Translations under genes and position numbers: made by a program
Source: Chimonanthus salicifolius
Taxonomy: Eukaryota > Streptophyta > Magnoliopsida > Laurales > Calycanthaceae
Length of the DNA stretch: 64,000 nt
Assembly: GCA_013350335.1 (NCBI GenBank)
Contig: CM023539.1
Coordinates: 24,235,043-24,299,042, forward strand
Direction of reading: 5' to 3'
Notes under the pieces: generated by a model
What the model saw: only the letters and a program-made list of their open reading frames with translations
Database searches by the model: none
What the model was told of the DNA's origin: nothing
Part shown: positions 10,728 to 22,573 of the stretch, piece after piece
Layout: each line of letters opens with the position of its first letter
Numbering within the stretch: the stretch's first letter is position 1

Positions 10728-11014
10728 TCTCTTTCAAAACCCTAGCCTCCACCCCTCACCTCTCCTCTCTTTCAATCAAACCCCAAACCCTAGGAAACCC
10801 TAGTTGGTCCTTCATTTCTCTCCTTTCTCATCTTCATCTTCTTCCTCTCTCATCTCTCCTTCAAACCCTAACTCCAACCCTCCCCATTGCAGCGCCACCC
10901 TCTCATTTTCTCACTCTCTCCCTTGCCGCCTCCATCACCAGTTCTCTCTTCCCCTCGTCTCTTCTTCCTTTCACCGGTGAAACCCTAATCCCTGTCTTGC
11001 AGCCGCCGCCCTAG

Positions 11015-11047
<33 letters not shown>

Positions 11048-12955
11048 ATTCCTTCTCCATCACCTCCAACAACTCATCTGTAGCCCGCCGTTGTGTTGCT
11101 CTCAGCGCCAACTGCCGTCATGGCCCAGTTTTGCATCTCCTTCATCTGTGCGTCTTCCTCTCTCTATCTCTTTGATTCTCCTCATTCTTTTCCTTCTCCT
11201 TCATTTCTTTCCCTCCCCATTTCAGTTGATTTCCCAGATCTTGTTTCAAGCCCAACTGTTGTCCAGCCCCATTCGGCCCAACTGTGATCCGAGTCCTCGA
11301 CCGAAACTTTTAAGCCCAACTGTGCAGGCCCAGCTCAGTTCAACAGTAGATCGACCCAGTTCATTAGCTCAGTTAAGTCCAACTGACCGAAGCCCAGTTT
11401 GGGCATCGTTTGGGATCATTTCTGGCCCGTTTTCGGATCGTCTTTGGACCGTTTGCAAGCCCATTCTCGGCCAGTTTTATGGGACCGTCCCAGCTTCTCA
11501 GACCCGGTAGCCAGTGCATCGCTTTCTTCAATCCTTCTACCTATTTTTGTGGCCTGGATTTCAAAATGCAGACAGGTGAGGGAACCAATCACCGATTTTA
11601 GCGTGTACTGTACGCATTACTTCTCTATTTAATGTGCGAGTATGGAATGCGACGTATGTGGGTCCCCTGATGTTATGAGCCACTAGGGAAAGGAACTGTT
11701 GGTACCAATATGTGGGGGGGATCCTCATCCGAGTGTATTCGTACCCAGTGCTCACGGAGGCACGTACGAATCCTTTATCTGATATTATGATTGATTGATG
11801 GTGTGATAATATGTTTGGTTGGAGTGTGTGATAACCTGTTATGTATGTAATTGATAGTTTACATAACATGTTTTAGATTCGTATGCAGTAGATGATGTTG
11901 CCTAATATGCTTGGTTGGATTTTGTTTCGGTGGATAACATGTTGGGGTACCAATATGCGAGCATGTGATAGGTTATAACCATACGTTATTGTTTGGTGAG
12001 ATTGGCTGGAAATATGTTGAGATAGCAATATGTGAACATGTGATAGATAGTGGTATACGCATGATTATGATGTTGTTAGTGCCTCGGCTTGGCCAAGACC
12101 TTATGTTTATCTATTCCATGACTCGAAAAGAAGCACTTGTCGGAAGCTTGTAGGCCCAAGATAATCAAAAGTAAGGATCGTGCTCCACCGGATTAAAAGC
12201 TCACGGTTATGGCAATCACAAAACAAGTATGTTGGCCATAGATGACCGTAGGTGGAACTCACACCTTAGAGAGGACAATCCCTAGGCTTAGAAGAACTAA
12301 TGATTAAATTATAAAAAGCCTAGTGAGAAAGCTTGACAGTGAAATGGAAACAAACTTGGAAATATGAATTATGTTCACTGTCAGCTCGACTGGCCTTATC
12401 TCACCAACCCCTCGGTGCAGTCAGAATCAACCCATCGTGGTCAAATACTGGTTGGCCAGAATGACGTAGGTTTTGGAACATTGAACTGTCATTCTGGGTA
12501 TGCCTCTGATCGAGAGTCTCGTATGCACCGACCCCTCGATGAAAGGCTAAAATGACCCCTCGTGGTCAACAACTCCTCGATCAAAATTTATGAGTTTCGG
12601 ACTTAGAACTCAGGTGCGCTATCGAGAAAAAACGATAGTTCAAGACAGATCGAGAGTAGCCAGGACCGACCCCTCGATAATGGGTGACAAGTCGTTCTGG
12701 GAAACAAGTTTCTAAGTTGAAACTATTGTCAAGCATGTTTGGCACCAAAATGAGCCTCTTGTATGGACCGACCCCTCGGTACCATAAGTGTCAACGCATC
12801 GGCGACAACGATAAGTCTACCGGGAAAGAATATTTCTGTTGGGAGTGCACTTAATGCACAACGGTCGGAATTGCAGTGGTAACATTTCTAGTTACCGACC
12901 CCTCGGTGTGACTAACCTGTCGGTATGTTACCGTTACTACCACTGGTTTCCTTCG

Positions 12956-12964
12956 CTATATAAA
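12956..12964 (+). promoter_or_regulatory. TATA box of the copia LTR
   Basis: CTATATAAAC lies about 50 bp after the last ACCGACCCCTCGGT palindrome. Copy 2 has TATAAAT at the matching place (about 40252). Confidence 0.5.
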
Positions 12965-13914
12965 CCAACCTTTATGCAACCAGTTGGTATCCTTCGGACG
13001 GATCAGTTGGACCATCATCTTTACCAGTGAGCTTAAACAAAGGCCAACAGAAGAATCATTCTCTCTCTCGTGCTTCCACTAGGGAATCAAATACAACTAA
13101 TCAAATGGATTGAGTTGTGAGAGAGAGAGAGATGAAGGATGATGAAAACTTATAAACACTCAATCTGAGGATTGAATTTGAAAGTGAGAAGGAGAGAACC
13201 ACGAACTAGGAAACCTTTGGTAGAACTTGTTTCATTGTCACCCTGGACTGTGATTGCTAAACGACGGCTAAGGGGCAGAGCATCGGCATACATGAGTGAG
13301 ATCTCGAAGAAGCACACATCAGAAGATAAAACTTCAAAGGCAAGTGCTTCTTGGCTTTAATTTTCTTTTAAAACCTTTGTTCCGAAGTGGATTAAGGAGA
13401 GGTACCCCGGAACCACTATAAAAAAAATTTGTAGCGGTGTCTCCGGCACAAAGGTGGTGGAACTCCCGGCCTAATGGATAGGTGGAATTTCTATTCGACA
13501 ATGGTGGGTGAAATTCTCATCCAATTGAGTGAGGTGGACTTCCTACTCTAATTGTGAGGGTGTAAATTCCTACTTAGTGGAATTTGGGGATAGCTCTAGG
13601 TTGAGCGAGTCCTAACAGTGGATGTAGGTTGGCTAATCGAACCACTTTAAAATGGTCTTATGGTGTTTGATCTATGTGTGTTTCTATTAGTTTTTTAAGT
13701 ACTCTTCTCAACACACATTGCTTTGCATATTGATTATCTTACTCTATATATTGTGCACAATCATCAATAATCAAACTTTATGTAAAGGGTCATTATCTTA
13801 GTGTGACGATCAATGAAATTGTCACACTAAACAAATCTCTTGATTAAACAATCCACTGCATTTCAAATAATCAAGAAATTGGTAAACACCATTAAAAATG
13901 GGATTGACATATTC

Positions 13915-13915
<1 letters not shown>

Positions 13916-13946
<31 letters not shown>
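13916..13946 (+). repeat. Poly-C run of 31 bases
   Basis: An uninterrupted C run lies near the 3' end of copia LTR copy 1. Copy 2 has only about six C at the same place (ACTCACTCCCCCCTCATC, near 41030). The run gives a spurious polyproline frame. Confidence 0.85.
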
Positions 13947-13949
<3 letters not shown>

Positions 13950-14551
13950 CTCTCTTCTCCTCTCGGGTCAATATGATGTTCTAGCACATAGAAAACGGGA
14001 ACTTTCAGATGTGATACTGTCTGTTGATAAAATGTGTAGAGTTAATTGTACATGCATGTAGCTAGCATATGTGGGATGCAGGTGGGGCAGCTGTACTAGG
14101 ATATATCAGGATTTAGAGACTCCCCCAAGTTTGTCAGGTAGTTATGGTTGGGATGTTATGTGGGACCGTGTCGTGGAAGCATGGTCGGACTATGGGTTAA
14201 CTAGTGGTTAGAAATTGGTGGATGTACTCCCTAGTGTGGGGTTGACTGCCAGGTCTATCCTTATGATATTAGGACTCACCTATAGGAGAGGTGTAGTCTG
14301 ATTTGGAGGGCGAGGTGCTCAGGAGTCCCAGGGAGGACAAGGAGTATGGTTTAGACTGTCATATCTATCTTGTGTTCTATGGACGAGAATTGGTCCTGTT
14401 GGGTGGGCATGGTGCTCGGGAGTCCCAGGAGACAGGTTGAGAGGTAGTTATAATAGCCTGAGAGAAGTCATTGGGTTGAGTATTTGTTTACTCAAGGCAG
14501 TCTTAGAGGCCCCTACAGTCACGGTACTCGAACGCGTGATGGATGAGGCAT

Positions 14552-17095
14552 CCTCGGATGACCGAGTGGGTTGAGAGTGTTTCGCCAACTCATTGGTCCA
14601 AGGATGGTGCGGTTGAGGATAGCTCCCGCTGGGATGGTTTATGATCCCAGGATGACCGAGTGGGTTGAGGACATTTCACCCACTCATAGGTCGACGGATG
14701 GTGCGGTTGAAAACAATTCCTGCTCGTATGATTTTTGATCCCCGGATGACTGAGTGGGTTGAGGGTGTTTCGCCTACTTATTGGTCAAGGGACGTGCGGT
14801 TGAGGACAGCTCCCGCTGGTAAGGTTTATGATTCCCAGATGACCTGTAACACCCCGCCCTTTTTCACTTGTCAAAAATCAGAGTATTTTTTTCAAAAAAA
14901 AAATAAGTGAGAGAGAGCGGGACGCCACGACACGAGTTCAGTCAGAGTTTCCAAGACCCGACCCTTAATTGGCCACCTTTTCGTGTGCGTTGATTAAGTC
15001 AACTTAAACATTTCACTCGCTTTAATGATACTTACGGAACTAACATATGAATAAAATACAATTCATATACATAACATTAATAAGCAAGGAAGCCAATCGC
15101 CATAAAATTAACTGAAATGTACATATCATCAAACTATAGCAAAATATTACTAAATTATTACAATCCAAAATATCAGTCCTCCCAATACATCTCTCCAAAT
15201 CAAACTAAATAAAATAACATAAAGTTGTCCAAGCTCCTACGCTTGACTCTCTTCATGTCCCATATCTTTGTCATTCCTTTTTCCATCATCTATAGGGTAG
15301 AAGTAGGGCATTAGTCAACACGCCTAGTAGGAATTCCAAGTAGAGTTATGTACACATAGGATCAATATAAAATCAATATAGAAACATCATATCATGTTCG
15401 GCCAGTATATCAGTCGACTGAATCATAGATTCAATCAGCTGAAACACACCAGATCCCTTACTTATTCGTTACGTCTATGTTCAGCCGACTGAATCCTAGA
15501 TCCAGTCGGCTGAAACACCAATAGACCTTATATATTTTAATCTAGTCCATGTTCAGTCAACTGAATCACAGGATTCAGTGGGCTGAAACTCCTAGAAACT
15601 CTTTTCTATTTCGGCCAACACCAGTTCAGTCGACTGACTGTTTGTCAGTCTCTTTTGTTTGCTTATTTGGCTAGACCCTTCCTCATGGAATCCATTCCTT
15701 ATCATTTTAAAACATAGTTATCATCATGCATATAACTCTTAATGAATTTACTCTACTCACTAGTTAAGACTAGGATCTTTTCATAATCATCCCAACATTT
15801 GTACTATTACAACATGGTGTTGGATCCAATCCTTTGATTGTTTGTTTCAATCCCATTACCAATCCTTGAATAGATTTCTAGCTCTATGGCCTTATAACAG
15901 TTTGGCCTGCCCTTTTAACCAAATATGGAACCCATAGGTTCGGCCACACCATGGCCAAAACTATGGTTTCCCCTTAGTCTTAATTCTATATTGTTAAACT
16001 CATAACCATACCTTCTTTCCCATCTCCTTTTTTTTCTTTTGGTCTGTTCTTTCTTTCCTTAAGCCTTCTTCTTCCTTTGCTCTTCACAAATTCTCTAAGT
16101 ATAGAGATGGAAATGGGAGAGGGAGAGGGAGAGGAGAGAAATCTCTTGTGTGCAAGAGATGGGTTTGGCCAAGGGGTGTGGTGTACCCCTTGGTTGGTGC
16201 CTCTTTGTATGATAGCCCAAACCTTTTCACTCCCCCTCTTTATTATTTGTCCAACCGAGGAGTCCCTTGGCTTAACCAAGGAGACCCTTGGCCTTCCATC
16301 GAGTTCCTTGGTTTCATCCCCCATGAGATGGAAACTCTCCATCTTTCCACTCAACTCAACTCAACTACTTAATTCCATTTGAACTCATTTGTGGTTGACC
16401 AAGTCAACCATGACTTAGCCCACCATGCACCGCATGGCGTTTAGGTCCCACCTTGGCCATATCACTTGATGATGTGGCCTCCTTGTCTAGTTGGGTTCCA
16501 TGTATGCCACATCACTCACTTGCCACCTCACTTGATGAGGTGGATTTAATGTATGGGATCTTAATTGGGTAGCTGACCCAATTACTTTGACCTTACCCAA
16601 TTTCCTTAAATTAAGTTCACTATAACCCATTGGGTCCCAATTGGATAATTGACCCATTTAATTAGACTTACCCAATTTATTTAAAATCAAGCTTACCCAT
16701 GATCCATTTGGTCTTAATTGGGTAATTGACCCAAATCCTTACCCATCTAAGGTCCATTTTAACTATTTAAATCTCAAATTCCATTCGTTCACAATTTAAA
16801 TAGACCAATCCAATATATTTATATGTAATGGAAATCCGGGGTGTTACATGATCGAGTGGGTCGAGGGTGTTTCGCCCACTCAATGGTAGAGGGATGGTGC
16901 GGTTGAGGACAGCTCCCGCTAGTATGGTTTATGATCCCCGGATGACCGAGTGGGTTGAGGGTGTTTCGTCCAATCATTGGTCGAGGGATGGTGTGGTTGA
17001 AGACAGCTCCCGCTGGTATGGTTTATGAACCCTGGATGGCCGAGTGGGTTGACGGTGTTTTGCCCACTCATTGGTCGAGGGATGTGTTATTAAGG
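14552..17095 (+). repeat. About 92-bp tandem repeats in the 5' LTR (split by a family A LTR)
   Basis: About six units with the core GGATGACCGAGTGGGTTGAG, then TGTTTCGCCCACTCATTGGT, GGTGCGGTTGAGGACAGC and CTGGTATGGTTTATGATC. Three units precede the insertion at 14845 and about three follow it to 17095. The same units occur in the 3' LTR (41778-42690) and, inverted, in the solo LTR at 26536-30464 (27680-28000). Confidence 0.85.
14845..16848 (-). mobile_element. Family A LTR, solo, internally shortened (2004 bp)
   Basis: The termini are TGTAACACCCCGCCC and CCGGGGTGTTACA, flanked by TGACC (14840-14844) and TGATC (16849-16853), a 5-bp TSD with one change. It is inserted inside a 92-bp tandem repeat unit. 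It shares both ends and several interior blocks with the copy at 60328 (for example GGGTAGAAGTAGGGC..TTAGTCAAC), but that copy is already over 3.6 kb, so this one has lost at least 1.6 kb internally. Near 15390-15640 it holds several imperfect hairpins of the type TTCAGCCGACTG..CAGTCGGCTGAA. Orientation is inferred. Confidence 0.82.
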
Positions 17096-17381
17096 ACAAC
17101 TCTCAAGGGCTTATGGCCAGGTTATGATTCATAACTCATCGTACCGGTCTATGAGGTGTTTGTGTGGACCTCTGTTGAGGTGGTGACCCTAGAGGTATGG
17201 CAGTTGTGTGTGTGTGGACCTCTTTTGAGTTTGTGACCCTAGAGATTGGGAGGTCGTGAGTTATGTCGGGTACGTGATGGATGGTCTGCACAGTGGGTTT
17301 TGCATGTGTCATGTGGAGTCATGTAGGTAGACATCTTTGATATCTCATGGTAGTAGATATGTAGTGTCTGTGTTGTGTGTG

Positions 17382-17383
<2 letters not shown>

Positions 17384-17464
<81 letters not shown>

Positions 17465-17475
17465 CGTGCGCGTGT
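17384..17475 (+). repeat. TA/TG/CG compound microsatellite
   Basis: About 39 bp of TA repeats run into about 32 bp of TG repeats and then alternating GC/TG. The 3' LTR has only GTGTGTGTGTG at the same site (near 42686), so the tract expanded after insertion or was lost there. Confidence 0.85.
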
Positions 17476-17807
17476 GTTCTCTCACTGGGTATGTAGTACT
17501 CACCCCTTGCCTTTCAGGTGACTCGATGACGGAGGGACGCCTAGGCGGTGACGGTCGCAGATTGCTTAGTGTATTCCCCTTTTTTGTTATTTGGAAAGAA
17601 CATTGTGTGTTTAATTTGGATGTTGTTTAATCTTAGGGATAACAGTAATAACTGTTCATTACACTACTATGTTGGCTGGAATTGTGGCCTGTTATTTACT
17701 CTTTATATTCTTAATTCAAGAAGAAAAACATAGACTCGATATCCGTTCTTGAGAATCTAGTGTGTTGTTTCAGAGATAACACACCTGTAGCGGGACGGGG
17801 TGTTACA

Positions 17808-17821
17808 ATCGGTATCAGAGC
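17808..17821 (+). other. Primer-binding site (initiator tRNA-Met type)
   Basis: CGGTATCAGAGC follows the 5' LTR end after two bases. The plant initiator-Met primer site is TGGTATCAGAGC, so it differs at one position. Its placement fixes the plus orientation of the element and the LTR boundary. Confidence 0.8.
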
Positions 17822-18779
17822 CCGGTTCAACTGTCGGACTGTGCATGGGATAGAGATAGATGTGTTGATGACTATAAATTAGGTTCATTCTCTGACTAAA
17901 CGAGGTTTTGGGTAGTGCGGAGACACCCCATGTTTGGGTGGTATGCTTGATGCGCTACCCTTTAGTTAGTATAATTGAGACATATCTAGTGTTGGACTCT
18001 CCCTCGGTTTGAGGCTGACCGGCCAGGCCGATCGCTCATTTGAGTGTGTGGATCACCGTGACGTGGTTATGTGATTTTTGGAACGCCTTTAGGTTTTAGG
18101 ATACGTCGGTCTTCCTTTCTAGAGTAATTAGAGGTGTTCCTTGGTAGGCCCCACGTTAGGAGATGTCCTCACCTTAGCGGTATGTCGATGATATTCCCAT
18201 AGTGGCTTGAGCACCGTGGTGAGGTCACAGGGGCTCTAGACTTTGTTGAGGTGTTTGGAGGGACTTCTCTGTGGTATTCTGGTAGTTGAGGCTTTTTTGA
18301 TGAGAGTGGGCTCTTCTGTTACGTTCTGTGTGGTTGAGGTCGCCAGTTTTAGAGTTTGACTCCTTGACTCGGTCGCATATTTGTGGTGAGTTCGTCCGAG
18401 GACCTGGTGTCGAGAGGAAGATTTATTGTGGGTCTACTCCTAGGTTTGTAGGGGGTTCGCGTTTATAGAGCGAGGGCACCGTTTGTGGGCCTCGCTTGCA
18501 ACTATTTGATATGGAGATAGGCTCAATGGAAATCTATGGGTGTTACAGCGTTAGTCCGGCTGACTTAGTCAGTAGATGGCCGGTGGAATTTCATGAGAGG
18601 TTGATGGACTTTGGTAGGTTTGATTTGTTGGTTAAGTTCGATTTGGATTTAGGATTACAGGGAGTGTCTAGAGGTCGAGCCAGTAGGTGTATGTCGGCTC
18701 TTGGATCCTCACAGGTCCAGCATTATGGTTATCGGCAGTTGTGGCTTTGCTAAGAGCTTGCATAGGTCAAACTGGTAGG
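17822..18779 (+). other. Leader / gag remnant of the gypsy element
   Basis: This is the expected location of the untranslated leader and start of gag. Only short frames survive (for example 18496-18753, 85 codons) and none shows a recognisable gag motif or zinc knuckle. It stops at the junction with a reversed LTR at 18780. Confidence 0.45.
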
Positions 18780-18899
18780 TGTTGATGTGCAAATTTTACA
18801 TTTATAATATCTCGCAAGCGCACGAACAATTTATAGTACAGCGTTATAAATACGAGGTCGATCCCACAGAGAACAAGCAAAATCTATGCATAAGTAAAT

Positions 18900-18903
<4 letters not shown>

Positions 18904-18953
<50 letters not shown>
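18904..18953 (+). repeat. TA microsatellite
   Basis: About 25 TA units in the left reversed LTR copy; the right copy has only AATATATATG at the same site (about 25478). Confidence 0.85.
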
Positions 18954-18956
<3 letters not shown>

Positions 18957-19779
18957 TAGAATCTAGTGCTTGAATGATTATATTTCTTAGAAAACATAAA
19001 GATTTGAAATAAACCAAAGTATAAACATCATTCATATTTTCATAAATTTATTTCTAAGTTAAAAATCTCTCATTTCAAATTCAAAACCAAAAGTTAGAAC
19101 ATCAATTTAAACATGATTAAGATAATGGATTAAGATAGAATTTATGGATAATCTCACACCTAAGTTCTAGAAAACAAAATTAAAGTTTATTTACCTTAGA
19201 TCTCAACCTAGTTAACCCATATTGAAGGAGTGATTTCTATACATGAAATAAAATACACGATTTTTAAAATACATGACTAACAAATTAAAAGAATTAAAAT
19301 ACAACATACACTGATAAGAACTAACATAACTAAAGACATGAATTAAATTTGCAAATAAAATAAATGACATAATGTAAAAATACATAATTTAAAGGTGGTT
19401 ATGGAATTATTCTCTCATTGCCCAAAATAAATAGATAACTAAGAAATTTAGATCTGAAATTCAACGCATAGAATTAAAAAATATATTGAATAATCGGACT
19501 TTTCAAGAATTTAAGATGGATATCTCTTACTTATTTAATAGAAGAATTAAAGACAAGAATTGGAAAAACAATTAAGAAGACAACTAAAAATCGAATTTAC
19601 AGTGAATGCTCTCTTGTGAAATTCGCTTGAAGCACAGTGTCTCTTGCTCTTCAGGGTGTGTTCTTTAATCTTAGGTCCTCTTGAGCTCCAGATCTAATTC
19701 CATTTTCACCATGGTCGAATGCGGTATTTATAGGCTCAAGGTTTGAATGGACAGCTGAGATTAACTCTAGATTAATTTG

Positions 19780-22573
19780 TGTTGTGCAAATTTTAAATTT
19801 ATAACCCGGAAGCGCACGAAGCATTAGATTGTATAACGATTGAGTGCGAGGTCAAACCCATCGGAACTTTGGAAAATATATCCATGCAACTACACCATTG
19901 AATTATGTAATTTAAGAAATTTAGGAAATATGGAGATAAATCATGAATATGGATTTATTTTTCCAATATATGAATTTATTCATAATTTAGAAACCTTCTA
20001 TGAATAAAAAATACACTGGAAAATCAATTTTTTTAATTAAATTAAGATGGTGGATTTAATCTAAAAATATTAAATAATCTTAATCTAACTTAGAAAACAA
20101 AATTATGATGCAATTACTTAATTACCAACCTAGTTCTCCAATTTGATGCGATTTTTAATTTAAGAAAAAAAATACTTACATTACCTCTGTACATATTTAC
20201 AGTTAAACTGGGTCAAAGAATCAAGGAGGCATTGTTTTCCATATTTTGAAAACAAAACAAACGCCTAGACTGCAGATCTCACGTAAATTACTAACCATGC
20301 GTTCAAATTTTTCATCAATTAAAATTCCCATTTTAAAACCCATTAATTCAATAATTAGAAATTTCTAAAATTAAACTTTAGATTAAATAGAATTTAAATT
20401 TTTTTTCTCCAAACCTAAATATTTTAGTGTACTCTTGAAAAGAAGAAGCTTAGATGGAAGAAGAAAGTCTATTTTATTTAAATATTTCAGTGTATCTAAT
20501 TTGAAAAATCTAAAATTAAATTCAACATGTATTTTATAGAAAGAATTAAAATCAAATCAGATTATCATAAAACATAAATTAAATAATTGAAAAACCATAG
20601 ATTAATATTTATAGTTTAGGTTTAGAATCTTTGTTCAGCCCAAGCCCTCAATTTATAGTGTTCAGGAGGAATACATTATTAAAATTAGCAAGGAAGGTGG
20701 GTCCCATTCAATCAGCCGATCCGTTGTATGCACGGCAACTTTTTTTTTTTTTTTCTTTCACGTTGCCGCATATGGTTCTGTCTGTTTCCACCGTCCCAAC
20801 CTTCTTTTTTTTTGTTCTTCTTTTTATTTTCTTACCTTTGGAACTGAATCAACCACCGTCCCACTATATCTTGCTGGTTGTTTTCTTCTTGGAACATTGG
20901 CTGTTGCACGATGGTGTTTAAGATTTTGGGATTGGCTAATGTTACATAGACGCCTCTTCCTCTGCTATCTGCACATTGTACTCTGCTACATCTTCTGTAT
21001 CCTCGGGTTGATTCAGCATCACTCAATCCTTATTTTTCTCTGTTGCTGCCTCAAAGCTCTGCTTTCTTTTCTTTCCTGCCGATAATAATGAACAACCAAC
21101 CAGCACCTCCTTTGTCTTTTCAGTATTTGCTGGTTGTAACAGAGGTGACAACGATCCAGCCTCTTCTCTCCATCAGCCATGCACAGTCAAACCTGTACAG
21201 TGTGAGGTCCTTACCTTCCATCGCCTGGCTGTCCCTTCTCTTCACTCATCGTGTATTTTCAATTGCAGGATGGAAAGAACTGGCTGCAATTTTTGTGGTT
21301 CGATCCATGACTCATCTGCTGCCACGATACTGTGGATGTCTTCCCTTTTTTTTTTTAACTTTGCTTCAGCTGCTGTATTTTTCTTCTGTTGCTTGGCTGC
21401 TTGCAATTCTTGCTGGTTTGCTGCCCTGCTTTGTCACTTCATGTGCTGCACACCGATTTTCTTTCTTTGCAACATGTTCTGCCTCTTCTTATTGTTATAT
21501 GAAACTTTTTTTATTTGCTCGCAGCTTTATGGATATGTCTAACAAAGCAATTTGATATAGCTGCTTGCTACACATTGCTCTGTTGTGTGCTTTTTTTGCT
21601 CAACAGGTGGTGTTGTTTGCTACTTGGCTGTTTGCTCAATGGGTTTTTTACAATACACAACGAATTTGCTCTGTTACCTCTCACTCTGCTGTCTCAAAAG
21701 TTTGCAGATTGGTGCTTGTTTGCTATTATTCTTATTTAGTACTGTAAGAGGAAAGTATGGCTCTGTTGGCTGCCTCACAAGGGTGCTCCAAGTTAACACC
21801 TGTAGCTATTCTTTACCTATCTGCCTTTCTAGCTTTCATTGGTGTGGCAAGATTGGAGTGGGATGGCTGCAATAAGAGACAGCCGCGTCTCTTTCTCTGC
21901 TATACACAAATCAGCTGGGTGTTCTTCTCTGTATTTTCTAGACAGCAACACATTTCTTCTTTGGTGATGGTGAGTCCTACAAGTGTCACCACTACTACAT
22001 GAATGTCCCAACAAACTGAAAATATTGTTGTTCATTGACCAAGAGAAGGCCAGTCTTCAAGTTTACCAAGGCCACGACTTTTCCTTATGGACGGTTTGCA
22101 GAGAATGTCACTACAATCATGAAGTCACACTCATCTTTCTTCTATGTAGTAACACAGCCAATCAGATCCACAGTATTGAAGCCTCTCTTCACTGTAAGCA
22201 TCTTGATTAGACTTGATATCTCTTCGAACCAATTAGAGGGTGAGGCTCCAACAAATGGGCTTACCAAGATGAAACAACTGGTTCATCTTTTGAACATTTA
22301 AATTTGATCCTTGAAGTCACCAATATCGTTAGTAGGGATTCATATAGGATGATCTTCTTACAAAAACTATCTCATATGGACTTTTTATCTTGGACTTCCG
22401 CACTTGGGCATCTTCATTGGGCTTTACTTCTTGATTTTTCTTCAATTTTTATTTCTTTTCATTAAAATCTCCATCTTTCCTGCAAAACTCCAAAATCTCA
22501 TTAAAAATACAAAATTCAAGAATTAACTAATCCAATATCCAGGGATAAAATTATCATTTTCCAGTGCTCATCA
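19780..22573 (-). mobile_element. Solo family B LTR (2794 bp), reverse orientation
   Basis: It starts TGTTGTGCAAATTTT and ends CCAGTGCTCATCA on plus, and is flanked by ATTTG on both sides (19775-19779, 22574-22578). Removing it restores the phrase ATTAATTTGGTAAATG seen intact in the related copy near 26155. On minus it begins TGATGAGCAC and ends ..GCACAACA, the family B signature, with the GAGTGCGAGGTCAAACCCAT block (inverse of the conserved 3' block) near 19840. A 170-codon frame at 21043-21555 on plus is antisense to the LTR, Leu/Ser/Cys-rich, and has no recognised domain. An 88-codon frame at 22035-22301 is discussed in the findings. Confidence 0.87.

Larger units (their letters stand above)
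12074..14007 (+). mobile_element. Copia solo LTR, copy 1 (1934 bp)
   Basis: It starts TGTTAGTGCCTCGG and ends AACGGGAACTTTCA. GATGT flanks both sides (12069-12073, 14008-14012), and removing the insertion restores the order seen in the 3' LTR at 41260-41290. The same LTR start followed by a primer-binding site and copia gag occurs at 59034, which identifies the family as copia. It has a TATA box at 12956, repeated ACCGACCCCTCGGT palindromes upstream of it, and a 31-base C run near its end. Confidence 0.88.
10413..17807 (+). repeat. 5' LTR of the giant gypsy element (with two nested insertions)
   Basis: It runs from TGTAATGACCCGAC to CGGGACGGGGTGTTACA, followed directly by a tRNA-Met-type primer site. 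The order of parts matches the 3' LTR: U3; TATA box; CT-rich leader with telo-box motifs; a GCCCA-rich stretch (11270-11480); AT-rich sequence; about 92-bp tandem repeats; and the terminal TCTCACTGGGTATGTAGTACTC..TTTCAGGTG block near 17480-17520. Insertions at 12074-14007 (copia solo LTR) and 14845-16848 (family A LTR) split it. Short ORFs in the pyrimidine-rich leader (11091-11600) are compositional. Confidence 0.85.

Noticed and set aside
11091..11632. Several overlapping frames of 60-140 codons
   Set aside because: They are products of the pyrimidine-rich leader of the gypsy LTR. The equivalent 3' LTR frames are not conserved.
13840..14061. Frame containing a polyproline run
   Set aside because: Created by a 31-base C tract inside an LTR.
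18844..19035. Frames with Ile-Tyr repeats
   Set aside because: Translations of a TA microsatellite on either strand.
21043..21555. A 170-codon hydrophobic open frame on plus
   Set aside because: It lies antisense within a solo family B LTR, is Leu/Phe/Ser/Cys-biased, shows no domain, and its openness is explained by T-rich composition.
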